Below, piece after piece: positions 39,292-50,882 of a stretch of 64,000 nucleotides of DNA (its first letter is position 1; every line of letters starts with the position of its first letter). The notes under the pieces are model-generated. The model was given only the letters and a program-made list of their open reading frames with translations. It searched no databases and was not told the DNA's origin. Source of the stretch: Symbiodinium natans (Eukaryota; Sar; Dinophyceae; Suessiales; Symbiodiniaceae); NCBI GenBank assembly GCA_905221605.1, contig CAJNDS010002064.1, forward strand, positions 222,001 through 286,000. Reading direction: 5' to 3'. The translations under genes and the position numbers were made by a program.

Positions 39292-39659
39292 GGAGCCATG
39301 CTGGATCCGCAGCGCGAAGTTAGTTGCCCCGAGGAAGCTCTCTTAACGATCTTGGCCCTTCCATCTTCCTCGTCAGCAAGGGCGAGACATGAAAAAACCT
39401 CACCCTAAACGTACAAAACGCCCTTGAACCCTTAAACTCCGAGCTTCTTTATCAGCAAGCTGCGAAGGCCGCAACAGGCGATGGGTGCTCGCTCTCGATC
39501 CGGCTCGGCTTCATCGTCGGCTTAAGGCCGGCGCGGTCTGCACGTCGGGCCGTGCTGCTTCTGCGTTTTATGGGCTTCTTTTTGTTACCATAAAGAGAAG
39601 GGTATAGAAGGAAAAATGCATTATTTTTTGTTGGGGGGGGGGGGTTCCGTAAGCTATGA

Positions 39660-40010
39660 TCCCTTGACTCTAAACCCTTAACCCTTAACCCTAAACCCTA
39701 AAGCCTTAAGCCCTTAAACCCGTAAACCCTAAACCCCCCGAAAAGATCACCAAAATCAACCCCCCAGAATGGGGGTTGCCCCTTTGATGCCCCAAATAGA
39801 ATGGAATCCCTCCCCAAATCGGGTACCCCTATTTTGGGAAGTCCCCAAAATATCGGAACGCAAGATGCCCTCGCGCTGCAAGGCCAGACACGGGTCCTTG
39901 CAACATGAGTAGCTCGTGGGGAAGCGGAGCGCAACCGCAGGAGGCGCAAGAAGAGGGGCTTCGGGTTTAGGGTTTAGGGTTTATAGTTTAGGGTTTAGGG
40001 TTTCGGGGAG
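39660..40010. repeat. CCCTAAA-like tract, family B element, TTTAGGG tract
   Basis: Degenerate CCCTTAA/CCCTAAA units (39668-39740), a family B relative (39745-39855, with GGGTACCCCTATTTTGGG), then TTTAGGG units at 39963-40008. Confidence 0.7.
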
Positions 40011-40539
40011 TTCAACCCTGTCCTTGAATTTTGTTGCAGGTGCGGCCCGGCAACCTACGTAAGCCCTAAATGGGCAGTTCCCCAGATGATGCTCATGCCG
40101 GCAAAATGGCAGTCCTTATACTCAGGATAAATCCCCCAAAAGGCGCCCATGACCAACTGTCCAGGAGACTCGGGATCCGCACTGCAATGCAGTGCCGAGT
40201 TTCGTCGACTGGGCAACGTCCGCTGCCACAGCCGACCGTTTTCCGTGGTGTTTAGAGGGCTGAGGATCTCATGGTGTGGTATCGGGGTTTGACTCGAACA
40301 GCACGGGTAACAAGCAGAAGTTAGAGGAATGAGTCAATGTGCTTTAGCTCCCCTCCCTTCAAGATGGAAAGCAAGATGTGTCGCCCGAGGGGAAGCTGCC
40401 TTAGTTCCTCTCCTTCTAGATGGAAGACAAGAGGTGTCCCTCAAGTCATGTCTGTTTTAGATGTGTAGAAATTCCGTATCCCCGATGTTACAGAGCTTCA
40501 GGAAATCTGTACCCGATGCGGGCCATGTGTGTTGCTTGA

Positions 40540-40620
40540 ATATATATATATATATATATGCTACCCCCCCCCCAGCGACCTACCCTTTTTAGGCCTTTTT
40601 AGGCCTTTTTAACAAAAAAC
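40540..40620. repeat. TA microsatellite, C-run and TTTTTAGGCC tandem
   Basis: ATATATAT, nine C, then three TTTTTAGGCC units. It marks the left edge of the AT-rich island. No gene is seen from 40010 to here. Confidence 0.8.
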
Positions 40621-40889
40621 AACAAGAAGGCCCAAAAGTCGCGTAGTTAATCACCGGGTAATGAAGGACAGTTACTGGGACACCCACCTCACAGACCCCG
40701 ATAAGCCAGCATTGGAAGAATCTACATTTTGAATCTGAAGCGGACAATGCTGTTTGTAGATGTTTAGATCAGTGTTTTTCTATGCAAATTGTGCGTTTCA
40801 AGGGCAATTAATGTTTTGTTGAGCAACTAATTGATTTATACAATTGTGTTTGTACGAGGCAAAGTATTAATCAAATAGTGAAACATTTT

Positions 40890-41560
40890 TCTTGGTTCTA
40901 TGCGAATTTAGCTACTAGAGTAATTATTAAGCAAAGAGCCCAATTTGACACAAGTGAATACTATTTAAAGGAGCATACTCAACCAAGATACGAAATAAAC
41001 ACCATTCTCAACCAAAAAATGGCAAAGTGTGCGTTTAAAGTGCAAATACTGTATTTATACAATTGTGTTTGTACTAGGCAAAGTATGCTCTCTGAAAAGT
41101 CCACTGAAATACCTTATGTTTACATATTCATGAATCGTTTTATTTTTGAAATAATCATTTTATGCGAATTTAGCTACTAGAGTAATTATTAAGCAAATAG
41201 CCCAATTTGACTCAAGTGAATACCATTTAAAGGACCATACTCAACCAAAATACGAAAGAAGCACCATATTCAACCAAAATATGGCAAAGTGTGGTTTAAA
41301 GGGCAAATAGTGCTTTGTTGAGCAACTAATGCATTGAAACAGTTGTGTTTATACCAGGCAAAGTATTATTGAAGCATTATCTGCAAAGTCAAATGAAACA
41401 CCTTATGTTTACATATTCATGAAGCAATTTTTTTGAAGTATTCATTCTATGCGAATTTAACTACTAGAGGAATTCTTAAGCAAATAGCCCAATTTGACTC
41501 AAGTGAATTCTATTTAAAGGACCATACTCAACCAAATACGAAATAAACACTTGCGGAAAT
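40890..41560. repeat. AT-rich satellite, about 260-290-bp unit, three copies
   Basis: The mark TGCGAATTTAGCTACTAGAG recurs at about 40900, 41162 and 41449, each time followed by CAAATAGCCCAATTTGAC and ACCATACTCAACCAAA. The sequence is far more AT-rich than its surroundings and has no conserved frame. Confidence 0.85.
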
Positions 41561-42250
41561 GGAAACGGTTCTACCTACATAACAATGAGACAAAGATTGC
41601 TGAAGTATTCACTAAAGACCACTTATATACTATGTCTGAAAAGCACAATTTGCATGAGCAAGCTTAAAAATGCACAATAATGGAAATAGAAGCGGTTCTA
41701 CTTACATAACGATGAAACAAAGATGTCTGAAGTATTCAATAAAGACCACATATATACTATGCTTGAAAAACGCAACTTGCACAATCAGGCTTAAAAAATG
41801 CACAAGAATCCTAGAAAAGTACTTAGTGAAGGCCATACACAAGCAAATTCACAAATACATAAAAACATCCAAAAGCGCAAGCTTTTCAGGAGAATCTCTG
41901 GTAAAGTTTGGATTATAGGGTTTTGGGGTATTCCTGGACGAGTAGGCGTCACTTTTTAAGCAAACAATTCTAAGCAATAAATGCTTTTTCTCAAGACAAG
42001 TATTGCAAATGCTGCTTCTAGATAATTAATCGCATTTACCAGGCAAATATTATCCATGCGAATTGAGCTACCAGAGCACCAAGTAATGGCTGAATAAGGT
42101 CTACTACACTTGAGTACAACCAAAAGATGCACTAAACACTAGCGGCTCTACTTACATAATAACGAAACAAATAGTTCTGAAGCACTAGAAAGACCACTTG
42201 TATACTATTTCTGAAAAGCACAATTAGCATAAGCACACTTAAAAATGCGT
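41560..42250. repeat. AT-rich satellite, second unit, three copies
   Basis: The GGTTCTACTTACATAACGAT and AAAGACCACTTATATACTAT boxes recur from about 41570, 41690 and 42140, each closing with AAAAATGC. The copies are separated by other AT-rich sequence (about 41800-42130). Confidence 0.75.
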
Positions 42251-42274
42251 AGTTGTTGCCTCGTGACCGTGAAG

Positions 42275-42545
42275 GCGAACCAAAAAGCCAAAATGTCAAA
42301 ACCAAAAAACCAAAAACACCAAAACCAAAAAAACCAAAATTACCAAAACCAAAAAACCAAAAAACCAAAAATACCAAAAAAACCAATTGTCCGGGACTCT
42401 TGGAGAAGCCTCATAGGGATTTCCTGAGAGTCCCGGACATTTTTGTTTTTTGGTTTTGGTTTTTTTGTTTTTTTTGGTTTTGGTTTTGGTTTTTTTGGTT
42501 TTTTTGGTTTTGGTTTTTTGGTTTTTTTGGTTTTGGTTTTTGGTA
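42275..42545. repeat. Large fold-back: CCAAAA arm, 12-bp hairpin, TTTTGG arm
   Basis: The left arm is AACCAAAAA-type repeats and the right arm TTTTTGGTTTTGG repeats. At the centre GTCCGGGACTCT (42389-42400) and AGAGTCCCGGAC (42427-42438) are exact inverted copies around a 26-base loop. Frames reading PKPKNQ or FWFFWF here are repeat artefacts. Confidence 0.85.
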
Positions 42546-42610
42546 TTTCTACTGTCCCGTGTATGCGATTTTAGTGTGACTTGAGACAAGGCGAAAAAGG
42601 GTAGGTCACT

Positions 42611-42635
42611 GGGGGGGGGGGGGGGGGGGGGTACC

Positions 42636-42670
<35 letters not shown>

Positions 42671-42704
42671 TATTATATACACATACATACATACATGCAT
42701 GCAT

Positions 42705-42735
<31 letters not shown>

Positions 42736-42740
42736 AAAAC
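42611..42740. repeat. G-run plus TA and CATA/CA microsatellites
   Basis: About 21 G, then TATATA, CATACATG and ACACAC runs. Confidence 0.9.
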
Positions 42741-43139
42741 GCACAGACCAGTTGCAACCGTTGCCCCAGGTGATGCCCAGGCGCGTGTAAATACTGAATT
42801 GGCTGTAAGAGGGGCCGTGTTAAGCCTCCCTGCCTTGCACAATGCACGGGAGTCTGCGTGCCGACGTCTCCCCACAGCTTCGAAGGGAAGTGGGGTTTAG
42901 GGTTTAGGGCTTAGGGTTTAGGGGGACGATCTGGAAGACTTGGGCCAGGTACTAGCTGTACTAGCTCGAGCCTGGCCCTACAGTGGGAGTGTTGGCAGCG
43001 CGGCCTGGAGTGCCCACTTAGCCTGAGGCACGCTGTCCATATTCCACTTTGAAATGGTTTGAACTGATAGCGACGCGCGGCTAAGACTGAAACGCCTGGC
43101 CAATGTCAGCAGACCTGGCGCAGCTTCAGTTCTAAAGCC

Positions 43140-45100
43140 ACTTGCGTGTGTGTGCAAATATTTGTTGCGCACGGCCGCGCCCCTGTCGAGAAACCCACTT
43201 TGCAACTGCCAGTTCCAGCTACTGTCATGATTGTGAGTGTTGCGATGTCTGTCTGACTTTCTCGATGTGCGGGTGCACGTTTGCATCAGGCCGTCAGTCA
43301 GGTTGGCCCCCCCAAATTGTCTACAACAACCCGAGGCGACCTGGGGGTGGCCTTGTGGCCCCCTCGTTCTCTTGCATCAACCTGCCGACTGATTGCAGAC
43401 GTACCGGAACCGTTGCAAGTGGTTGTGCCGGAAGGCGAAGCCCTCCTGGCAAAGCATGGTTAGCTCGGCTTTGCCGCACCCGCCCTTCATGGGTTCACTA
43501 CGGTTGTTACAGCAGCATGGCAGTCTGCGCCTCCTGCCCAAATGACAGAATGCCTCTCCCCCAGGGCCGCCCTCCCCCCCCCCCCCCCCCCGAGTCCAGC
43601 CTACTACACAAATCTTAGTTGCGAGTCCTAGAACTGGCAGACCATGATGAGCTAACTATCTTTCATGTGGGGGGGCGCGCAATGTAAGGTTGACAGTCGA
43701 CGTCTGCCACGACTACTACCATTAATACTATCATTCTTAATTTTTCCTACGATGAGTATTAGGTATATATTAAGAATATTAGTAGCGCTGCCGGTACACG
43801 AGCCTGCTGTCATGAATGGGGGATGCACGGTGGACCTCGGTCTCAGCAGCTCAAGCTGCTCCTGGGACCTAGAGGTCCTCCCAAGGGCACGGCGGTAAAG
43901 CTGGAGTAGCTCCCTTCGTACAAAAGACGTTGAAGAGGTGTACAGTGGCTGTCAGGAAGAAGTTTCGCTGGGTGATGTCATGGTGATGTCGCAGACAAGA
44001 AGAGAGGCTTCGAGTCTCTGGCACGAGCCATTGCTCGCGCCAAGAATCTTCTTCCTGCAGCTGATCGCCCGATTGGCTGTGTTGGTATGCAGGCAATCCA
44101 TCCAGATTTCAGTCCATCCATCTGAGCTGATTGTCCGAAAGCCCGGAACTTCAAATCGTATCGTCGTTTGGGGAAAGTGTGGGCGAGTTTGGACCGCTTG
44201 CAGACCAAACGGTGACTGCATGCCAACCGCGCCAATCCTGAGCTTTGCCCTCAGCCGGCTCAACCCCATGGACCGAGTGTCCGTGCCTTAGCACCCGAGT
44301 GCATAGCATCACCATGCATCAGCATCTTGCATGACCCAAACCAGACGCAGGAAGAAGCGGGGGGGGGGGGGCCCATCAACATCCATATCGCATGAGCCTC
44401 GCGTTGATGTTCTGCGTGCCGAGGTTGTTGCGCCTGATTGGTTTACCTGCAGGTCATTTCCGTTGCACGGAAATGATTCTGCACATCGATTCAATGTTGT
44501 CTCTTGGTCGTTTCCGGTTGGTGGGTGTGCTGGTACCGACAGGTCACCTACCCGCACAAACTGAAAGAGACAGCAAGAGTCACACCCGGCACACCCACCA
44601 AGACCCGTACATCCGAAGCCTCACGGAGTGTTGACCTTCGGACCATCGGGCCATCGATTCGTTCCTTTCATAACACGTGGCCGCGACAACACGGACACAC
44701 GAACAAGTGGCCGATAACGACGCCCTACAAGCGAGACTTGGCTGCACTTATTGGCGACCGCTCATCACTCTTCCTCCTGACATGACATGTCTTCTGTGTG
44801 CGTTGGAAGCTGCTGCCAGGGCTCGTCTTCTAGAACTCACAGCAAGTCTACCGTCGACTGCCACGGGCGATGCTGATGTCTGAGGCCAAGGCAGTGTGCC
44901 ATGGATGCTGCCTTTGGTTGGGAGCAGAGGTCAGTGCGATGGCTGACTTGACTCTGGTGAACGAATGTCACATGCAGCGGCTGCCCAAGCTCAGCAGAGA
45001 GCTCAACTTGGCCTCTGCAACTGATGCCAGTGCAAGTGCCAGGTGCTACGGTTTCAACTTTCAACAGCTGATTAGAATTGGTACATCATAGGTGCTTAGC
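43140..45100 (+). other. Coding-like region, gene not identified
   Basis: This stretch lacks TTTAGGG repeats and shows several frames next to AG acceptors: AVSQVGPPKLSTTTRGDLG (about 43290), DVPEPLQVVVPEGEALLAKH (about 43400), RGFESLARAIARAKNLLPAA (about 44002) and KWPITTPYKRDLAALIGDRS (about 44705). No two could be joined with confidence. G/C runs at 43575 and 44360 interrupt it. Likely a real multi-exon gene on the + strand of unknown function. Confidence 0.3.
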
Positions 45101-45628
45101 AGGGGAATGGTGTAATGAGCGAAGTCGGCAGCCTTGCTGAATTTTCGTGACCTTCGCCAATGGACAGTCCCGGAGGGAGCTATGCACCACAAGCTGACGG
45201 GCTGCCACTTTCTGTCCACGCTATATTGACATGTCCCAGCAAGCAGCTGTCCACCTTGCACTTCACTTTAGGCAGCTCGGAGGCTGTTTTCTCTTGTAGC
45301 CTTGATGCCACGCCGTAGTTCCACTGAATTTTCCTTGACTGCCAGTGGCTCGATGACTGCACACTGCATGCCATGAGTCGGCGTGAAACCAACGCCCACA
45401 AACTGGCTATGGTTGGTCACCTGATGTGCTCCGTCCATGCTGAATTTGGTGCCAACTCCTCAGCGCTCCGCTCCGGCGGCTTTAAGTCAAAGTCTCTCAA
45501 AGCCATCGTATTCTGATCGCCGAGCGAGCTGCAGAGGATTGCGAGCAGGCGAAACGAAGGTATGCCAACGTGGGTCCTCGCTGCGAGACCAAGGGAAAAA
45601 CGGGAAGCCTTGATCAGCGTTTCGAGAG

Positions 45629-45785
45629 GAACCCTAAACCCTAAACCGTAGACCCTAAACCCTAAACCCTAAACCCTAAACCCTAAACCCTAAACCCTAA
45701 ACCCTAAACCCTAAACCCTAAACCCTAAACCCTAAACCCTAAACCCTAAACCCTAAACCCTAAACCCTAAACCCTAAACCCTAAA
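45629..45785. repeat. CCCTAAA array, one of the longest perfect ones
   Basis: About 22 units, nearly perfect. From here to about 46210 further CCCTAAA and CCCTCAA tracts (45990-46010, 46085-46190) alternate with unique sequence and no convincing exon. Confidence 0.95.
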
Positions 45786-46614
45786 GCTACCTCGCCAAGC
45801 TACCTCGCCTGCCTCTCCGTACTTACCGATCCTTCCCTTCACAGGGCTTGTGAGAATAATGTCCTCTGGACAATGGAGCGCCCAAGCCACCCCAATGCCC
45901 TGCCCCAAACTCGAACATCAAACCCTGACCCCGGAACACCTCAAGCCTTACACCCTAAACCCGACACTTTCAGTCCGCTCAATCCCCTGGCCCTAAACCC
46001 TAAACCCTAAACCCTGCGAACCTCCGCCCGACGCGGCTGGCTCGTTGTGACCTGGGGAAAGCCGCAGGGAGTCTCGCAGAGGCACGCATGGGAAACCCTC
46101 AGCCCTGAATCCCTCAACCCTCAACCCTAAACCCTAAACCCTATAACCTAAACCCTCAACCCTCAACCCTCAACCCTAAAACCCTAAAAGAACCCTGAGT
46201 CAGGTGTCTTGAAGGGTTGAGTACGGGGTCGAACCAAGAGCTCATTTAGAGTTTTTTGTTTTCGGTGGTTTTTGGTGTTTTTTGGTGTTTTTGAAAGGGT
46301 TTCAAGGAGTTTTCCGTGCGTGCTTAAACGGGTTCTTAGGTTGTTATTTCTGCATTCATTTTTGGGTGGGGGGGGGGGGTGGAGTTCTGAGCTTTAGTGT
46401 TTTTCAGCTCATATGCAGCCACTTTGAAGCCCTTAATCCCGGAACCTGCATCCTAAGCCCTACAGCTCCCCCCAAAACTCGAACCCTAGACGCGAAACCA
46501 TACCCTGACCGTTAGGGCCGCACCCCCTGAAGCCAAAGCCCTGAACTAAGATGAAAGGGGGGGGGGGCAGGCAGCAAGGTTCGCAAAGTCCCAGCCGGTA
46601 GCCCAAACCCTAAG

Positions 46615-46885
46615 TCCTAAACCCTAAATCCTAAACAAACCTAAACCCTAAACCCCAAACCCTAAACCCTAAACCCGAGGGTTCCCCGCATCCGCGTGCC
46701 GCACGGTGTTGGCAGCAAACTGCGCCAGGCTCCGCGGGCTGCTTCTGAGAGCAATGCAGTTAGGCGGAGGCCGGGGCCAGGGAAACAAGTCACGACATCC
46801 CAGGAAAATCTACTTTAGGGTTTAGGGTTTAGGGTTTAGGGTTTAGGGTTTAGGGTTAGGGTTTAGGGTTTAGGATTTAGGGGAC
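46615..46885. repeat. CCCTAAA tract, spacer, TTTAGGG tract (opposed orientation)
   Basis: CCCTAAA-like units at 46605-46678 and TTTAGGG units at 46813-46880 face each other across about 135 bp, so the pair could fold into a long hairpin. Confidence 0.85.
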
Positions 46886-47425
46886 ATCCCAGGAAACTCT
46901 TCAAAATTATGAAGCATGGAAAACGAATAATAGTTTAGGCCAATATAAAATAGTGTAATAAGAACCTAGTCATCTAATAGTACACTTTCATAGAAGACTA
47001 ACAATGCATTGCCGATAGAACAGAATAGAACAGATAAGATTAGAATAGAATATATACCATGATATGGTATATAATACAATATGACATAATATAGTAGCCT
47101 AATCGGAGAACAGTAGAATAAGGCATTGATGACACGGCTTCTGCAGCCGGGAGAGTCCCTTCCCACGGCGCTCGCAACATGATGCGCTCAAAGCACTTAC
47201 ATATACACATATACATACCTAAATAAACAAATATGTGAGTAAGAAAAGACAGAAAACAATAAAGAAATAAGGCAACAAAAAAACAAGATATACATATTAG
47301 TATGAACGGCCTCGGCTGCCAATGCTTCTTTGCTCTCCCGCAGGGCGCCTTCTGGTTGCCCTGCTGCTGTCGGCGGTTCGGGGCACAGCCGTAGATGTGG
47401 AAGCCGCTCGTGAGCTTGCATCCTG

Positions 47426-47640
47426 AACCCTAAACCCTAAACCCTAAACCCTAAACCCTAAACCCTAAACCCCCAATGCCCATGAGGTCGGCGCCGAGAA
47501 GCGCGAGCCTGGAATCTTCAAGAGGCTGGAGGCTGCCGGCGAGGAGCGGGTTCTTAGGGTTTAGGGTTTGGGGTTTGGGGTTTAGGCTTTAGGGTTTAGG
47601 GTTCGGGGTTTAGGGTTTAGGGTTTAGGGTTTAGGGTGCT
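47426..47640. repeat. CCCTAAA tract, exon, TTTAGGG tract
   Basis: CCCTAAA x7 at 47426-47473 and TTTAGGG/TTTGGGG x12 at 47554-47637 flank a short exon-like frame, again in opposed orientation. Confidence 0.85.
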
Positions 47641-47675
47641 GTGTTGTGGCCCCAGGCTGCGGAGGGTTGTACATT

Positions 47676-47780
47676 GGCATGTTCCCCCAAGTACTAACAG
47701 TCCTCAATCGGGATTAGAATAGGGGGTACTATAAAATCCCTAGTAAGGACTCTTAGTAGAAGGGGGAACATCCCAAGTTG
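47676..47780. repeat. Fold-back element, family C (complete copy)
   Basis: The left end GGCATGTTCCCCCAAGTACT and the right end AAGGGGGAACATCCCAAG are inverted copies; the middle has AATAGGGGGTACTATA. It defines the family seen at 1-108. Confidence 0.75.
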
Positions 47781-48130
47781 GTACATGTAAAGCTCGCAAT
47801 GTGTATGTAGGACATACATCCTTTCCTGATCCTTTGAGTTAGGGACGTCTTCGCTCAAGAGACGCCGCACAGGCTTGATGAACAGCTCCAAAACATCAGG
47901 GGCCAAGCCTGTCGGACTCCCCACTTGAGCAAGAGAGCTAACCCTAAATACCCTTAAAAACCCTAGAAAACCATAAAAAACTCAAAAACCCTAAATACCC
48001 TAAAAACCCTAAAAACCCTAAATACCCCAAAAACCCTAAAGGCCCAAAAGACCCTAAAGACCCCTGATTAGGATGTGGTGGAGAGAGCAGCTTTCGATCC
48101 CCGACAGAGAAGTGCGGGCGGAATGTGGGG

Positions 48131-48207
48131 CCTAAACCCTAAACCCTAAACCCTAAACCCTAAACCCTAAACCCTAAACCCTAAGCCCTAAACCCTAAAC
48201 CCTAAAC
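48131..48207. repeat. CCCTAAA array
   Basis: About eleven units. A looser AAAACCCTAAATACC tract lies just before it (47940-48060). Confidence 0.9.
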
Positions 48208-48545
48208 AGGGTCCTGGAAATGGATAGGTTGAGGCCTTACCGAGGCCTGGGCCTGTTGTCTTTCGCCACGGGCATAGCAATGCGATTGCAGAATGACCTT
48301 GTTATCTTGTTAGACTCTTAGACTATTGCATTAAGGTATTCCTCTGCTAGATATAGTTACATTACTCCTTTGCTGAATGTTCCAATTCTTGAATCATTGA
48401 GTTGTTGCATCATCCGAGGACTTCAAGACCTGTGCCTGCACCTGCTGCATGGCTACCGAGCGGGCAGACCAGGAGGTGGAACGAAGTGCAGATGGGCAGC
48501 CACTTGGCCTTACGTCAGGCATCATCGGAGGGCTTTTGGCATGAG

Positions 48546-48675
48546 GACCCTAAACCCTAAACCCTAAACCTTAAGCCCTAAACCCTAAACCCTAAACCCT
48601 AAACCCTAAAGCCTAAACCCTAAACCCTAAACCCTAAACCCTGAACCCTGAAACCCTAAACCCTGAACCCTACGG
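48546..48675. repeat. CCCTAAA array with variants
   Basis: About 18 units, including CCTTAAG, GCCTAAA and CCCTGAA variants. Confidence 0.9.
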
Positions 48676-48944
48676 TGCTGGGCGGCCGAGGTCGCTGTTG
48701 ACGCACAAGTGCGTGCATGCAAGCCCCGCCACTGACGAGTGCCCGATGGAGTGCGTCGCACGCGACCGACGCCACACTCTGGAGGAGGACGGGGTTTAGG
48801 ATTTAGGGTTTAGGGTTTAGGGGTTAGGATGCTTTAAGGTCAAGCTCATCATGGGAGGAGAAGGAAGACCACACCCTTAAATCCTAAGCGCATTGAGCCT
48901 CGACCCTAAACCCTACACCCTAAGCCGGGCTAAGCCCTCAACTC

Positions 48945-49080
48945 TAGACCCTAAACCCTAAACCCTAAACCCTAACCCCTAAACCCTAAACCTTGAACCC
49001 TAAACCCTAACCCCCAATCCCCAATCCCCCCTCCCCCCCCCCCGGTCCCCTTCCCCCCCAACCCTTCTCCCCCAACTGCC
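48945..49080. repeat. CCCTAAA array running into a C-rich tract
   Basis: CCCTAAA units give way to CCCCAATCC and long C runs immediately before the CCAG acceptor of the exon at 49090. Confidence 0.85.
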
Positions 49081-49195
49081 CCCGACCAGGAGCAGTACGT
49101 GAAGCCCGGTAGTGCCCTAGACTACGCCCGGTACTGCTACCACAACTGTGTGCCTCAAGTGCTCATCAATGGTGGCCCGGCTCAAGCTGAGGTCT

Positions 49196-49385
49196 CAAGG
49201 TTTGGGGTGTGAAGGGTTTGGGGGGTTTCGGGAGGGTTTAGGGTTTAGGATTTAGGGTTTAGGGTTTGGGGTTTAGGGTTTAGGGTTCCGTTTGTTGAAG
49301 AGGTCCTGGCTCAAACCGCTCAAGCGCACGGGGTTTAGGGTGTAGGGGTTTAGGGCTCAGGGTTTGGGGTAATCCTAAAATCCTA
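49196..49385. repeat. TTTAGGG/TTTGGGG tract after exon
   Basis: Degenerate units start a few bases after the GTCTC donor at 49192. A family B relative follows at 49620-49715. From 49720 to 50250 only degenerate TTAGGG-like sequence and one exon-like frame (RGFDLPKAPKWSPGDLKEPV, about 49925) are seen. Confidence 0.75.
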
Positions 49386-50543
49386 GACCCCTAGACCCCA
49401 AAGCCCTCAAAGCCGCTAAAGGTGGCCAGTGCGCCAACCTCAACAGTGCGAACAAGACCGGCGGAGGCTTCCAGATGGGAGCTTGGGATATTTTTCTCAT
49501 TTTGTCATACGGGGTTTAAAAAACTAGTATAGACCCCACAAATAGCAGGATCCCCTTATTGCCCCTTCTTGGGGCCTTAAAAGAAGGGGGATGCCCTCTC
49601 GGCAAAAGGTTCCCAGATATTTCCAGATGGAGGTTTCCGAAATTAGGGGCACCCTTTTGGGGTCCCTATTTGGGGTATCAAAGGGGTACCCCAATTGTGG
49701 GAGATACCCAAAAAAGCATCTGGGGCTTCCTTGGTTTAGGGTGTCGGGCTTAGGGTTCCGGAGTTGGGGTCTAGAGTTTAAGGTCTGGGGATTCAAGGAA
49801 GGTAATATAGGGGTCGGAACAATCCCTGATGGTCCCTTTGTAACTATACTACAACGACCCCCCCCCAAAGCCGTATTCGAATAATTCACCCCCCTACGGT
49901 ACCCTAAGATGGGTGGCGAGCCGAGGTTTCGACCTCCCGAAGGCTCCCAAGTGGTCGCCAGGTGACCTCAAGGAGCCAGTGGCTTGGCGCGTTTGGGGCT
50001 TCTTTGGTTGAGGTGTAGGGTTATAAGTTATAGGGGGTTAGGGGGTTACAGGGATTTAGGGTTAAAGTTTAGGGTTTTTTGGTATAGGGGGTTAGGGTTG
50101 AGGTTTCGGGGATTAGAGTTCAGGGCTTGGGGTGCAGGGCTCAGGGTTTAGAGTTCAGTGCTTCGGCCTTCAAGGTGCAGGTTTTGGGCTTCAGGATGCA
50201 GGGCTTAGGTACATAAAAGCGCCTTGTTCCAAACCGCACCAACAGACGCACAAGAGGGGTTGATCGACATCAGCGGCCCTTCTTGACACGCTACGGAATA
50301 TACGAACATAGTGTATAAGAGTATTCGTGATGACCGTGCAAATGTACCAAATAAAGTGTAACACGTTGTCATAAGAAACGGTGTTTGCCTATGTTTCCTG
50401 TTGATAAAGAAGCAAGGCGTGAAATTTGATATCTTCTATGCTAAAGTTTAGCAAGTGCTTGTGCCAGTTCTGAGGTTGGTCTATGACTTACATTTCTGTT
50501 TTATTGCGCGGGGGCAAATACGAGGGCACCGATAACCGTCAAC

Positions 50544-50547
<4 letters not shown>

Positions 50548-50577
<30 letters not shown>
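50548..50577. repeat. CA microsatellite
   Basis: About 14 CA units. Confidence 0.95.
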
Positions 50578-50755
50578 GTACAGGATTTCATGGTCAATGT
50601 TTAATAAGCACAAATTTGCAAGCTTAGGCCTGCACAACACTACTTGATTTGCGCGCCCCAATATCAGTGTGAAAGTGGTGATGCAAGAAGCCTGCGGAAA
50701 TCAAATAGTCAAGTTGCTGCGTCTGCTCATGACCTAATTAATAAGCAGCCCTCAA

Positions 50756-50878
50756 CCCAAAACCTAAACCCTAACCCTAAACCCTAAGCCCTAAACCCTA
50801 AACCCTAAACCCTAAACCCTAAACCCTAAACCCTAAACCCTAAACCCTAAACCCACCCTAAACCCTAAACCCTAAACC
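50756..50878. repeat. CCCTAAA array ending in a splice acceptor
   Basis: About 16 units; the last reads CCCTAAACCGCAG and the exon of the coiled-coil gene begins right after (50883). Confidence 0.85.
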
Positions 50879-50882
50879 GCAG

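Larger units (their letters stand above)
47345..49191 (+). other. Exons of an unnamed, probably secreted Cys-rich protein
   Basis: 47344-47426 reads RLLVALLLSAVRGTAVDVEA, a good signal-peptide core, after a CCGCAG acceptor. About 47480-47551 reads HEVGAEKREPGIFKRLEAAG. About 48420-48530 reads EDFKTCACTCCMATERADQE. About 48690-48793 reads HKCVHASPATDECPMECVAR and ends at GGG|GTTTAGG. 49090-49191 (CCAG acceptor, GTCTC donor) reads EQYVKPGSALDYARYCYHNC and on to INGGPAQAE. Cys content and the leader suggest an extracellular or lumenal protein. Joints between these exons are not proven and more than one gene is possible; it may continue into the coiled-coil exons at 50.9 kb. Confidence 0.4.

Noticed and set aside
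40878-41918. Frames in the AT-rich island as mitochondrial genes
   Set aside because: Neither frame resembles cox1, cox3 or cob, and the tandem units break the frames.
47179-47192. ATG ATG CGC TCA as first exon of the signal-peptide gene
   Set aside because: Joining it through the nearby GC donor to the exon at 47344 gives the wrong phase.
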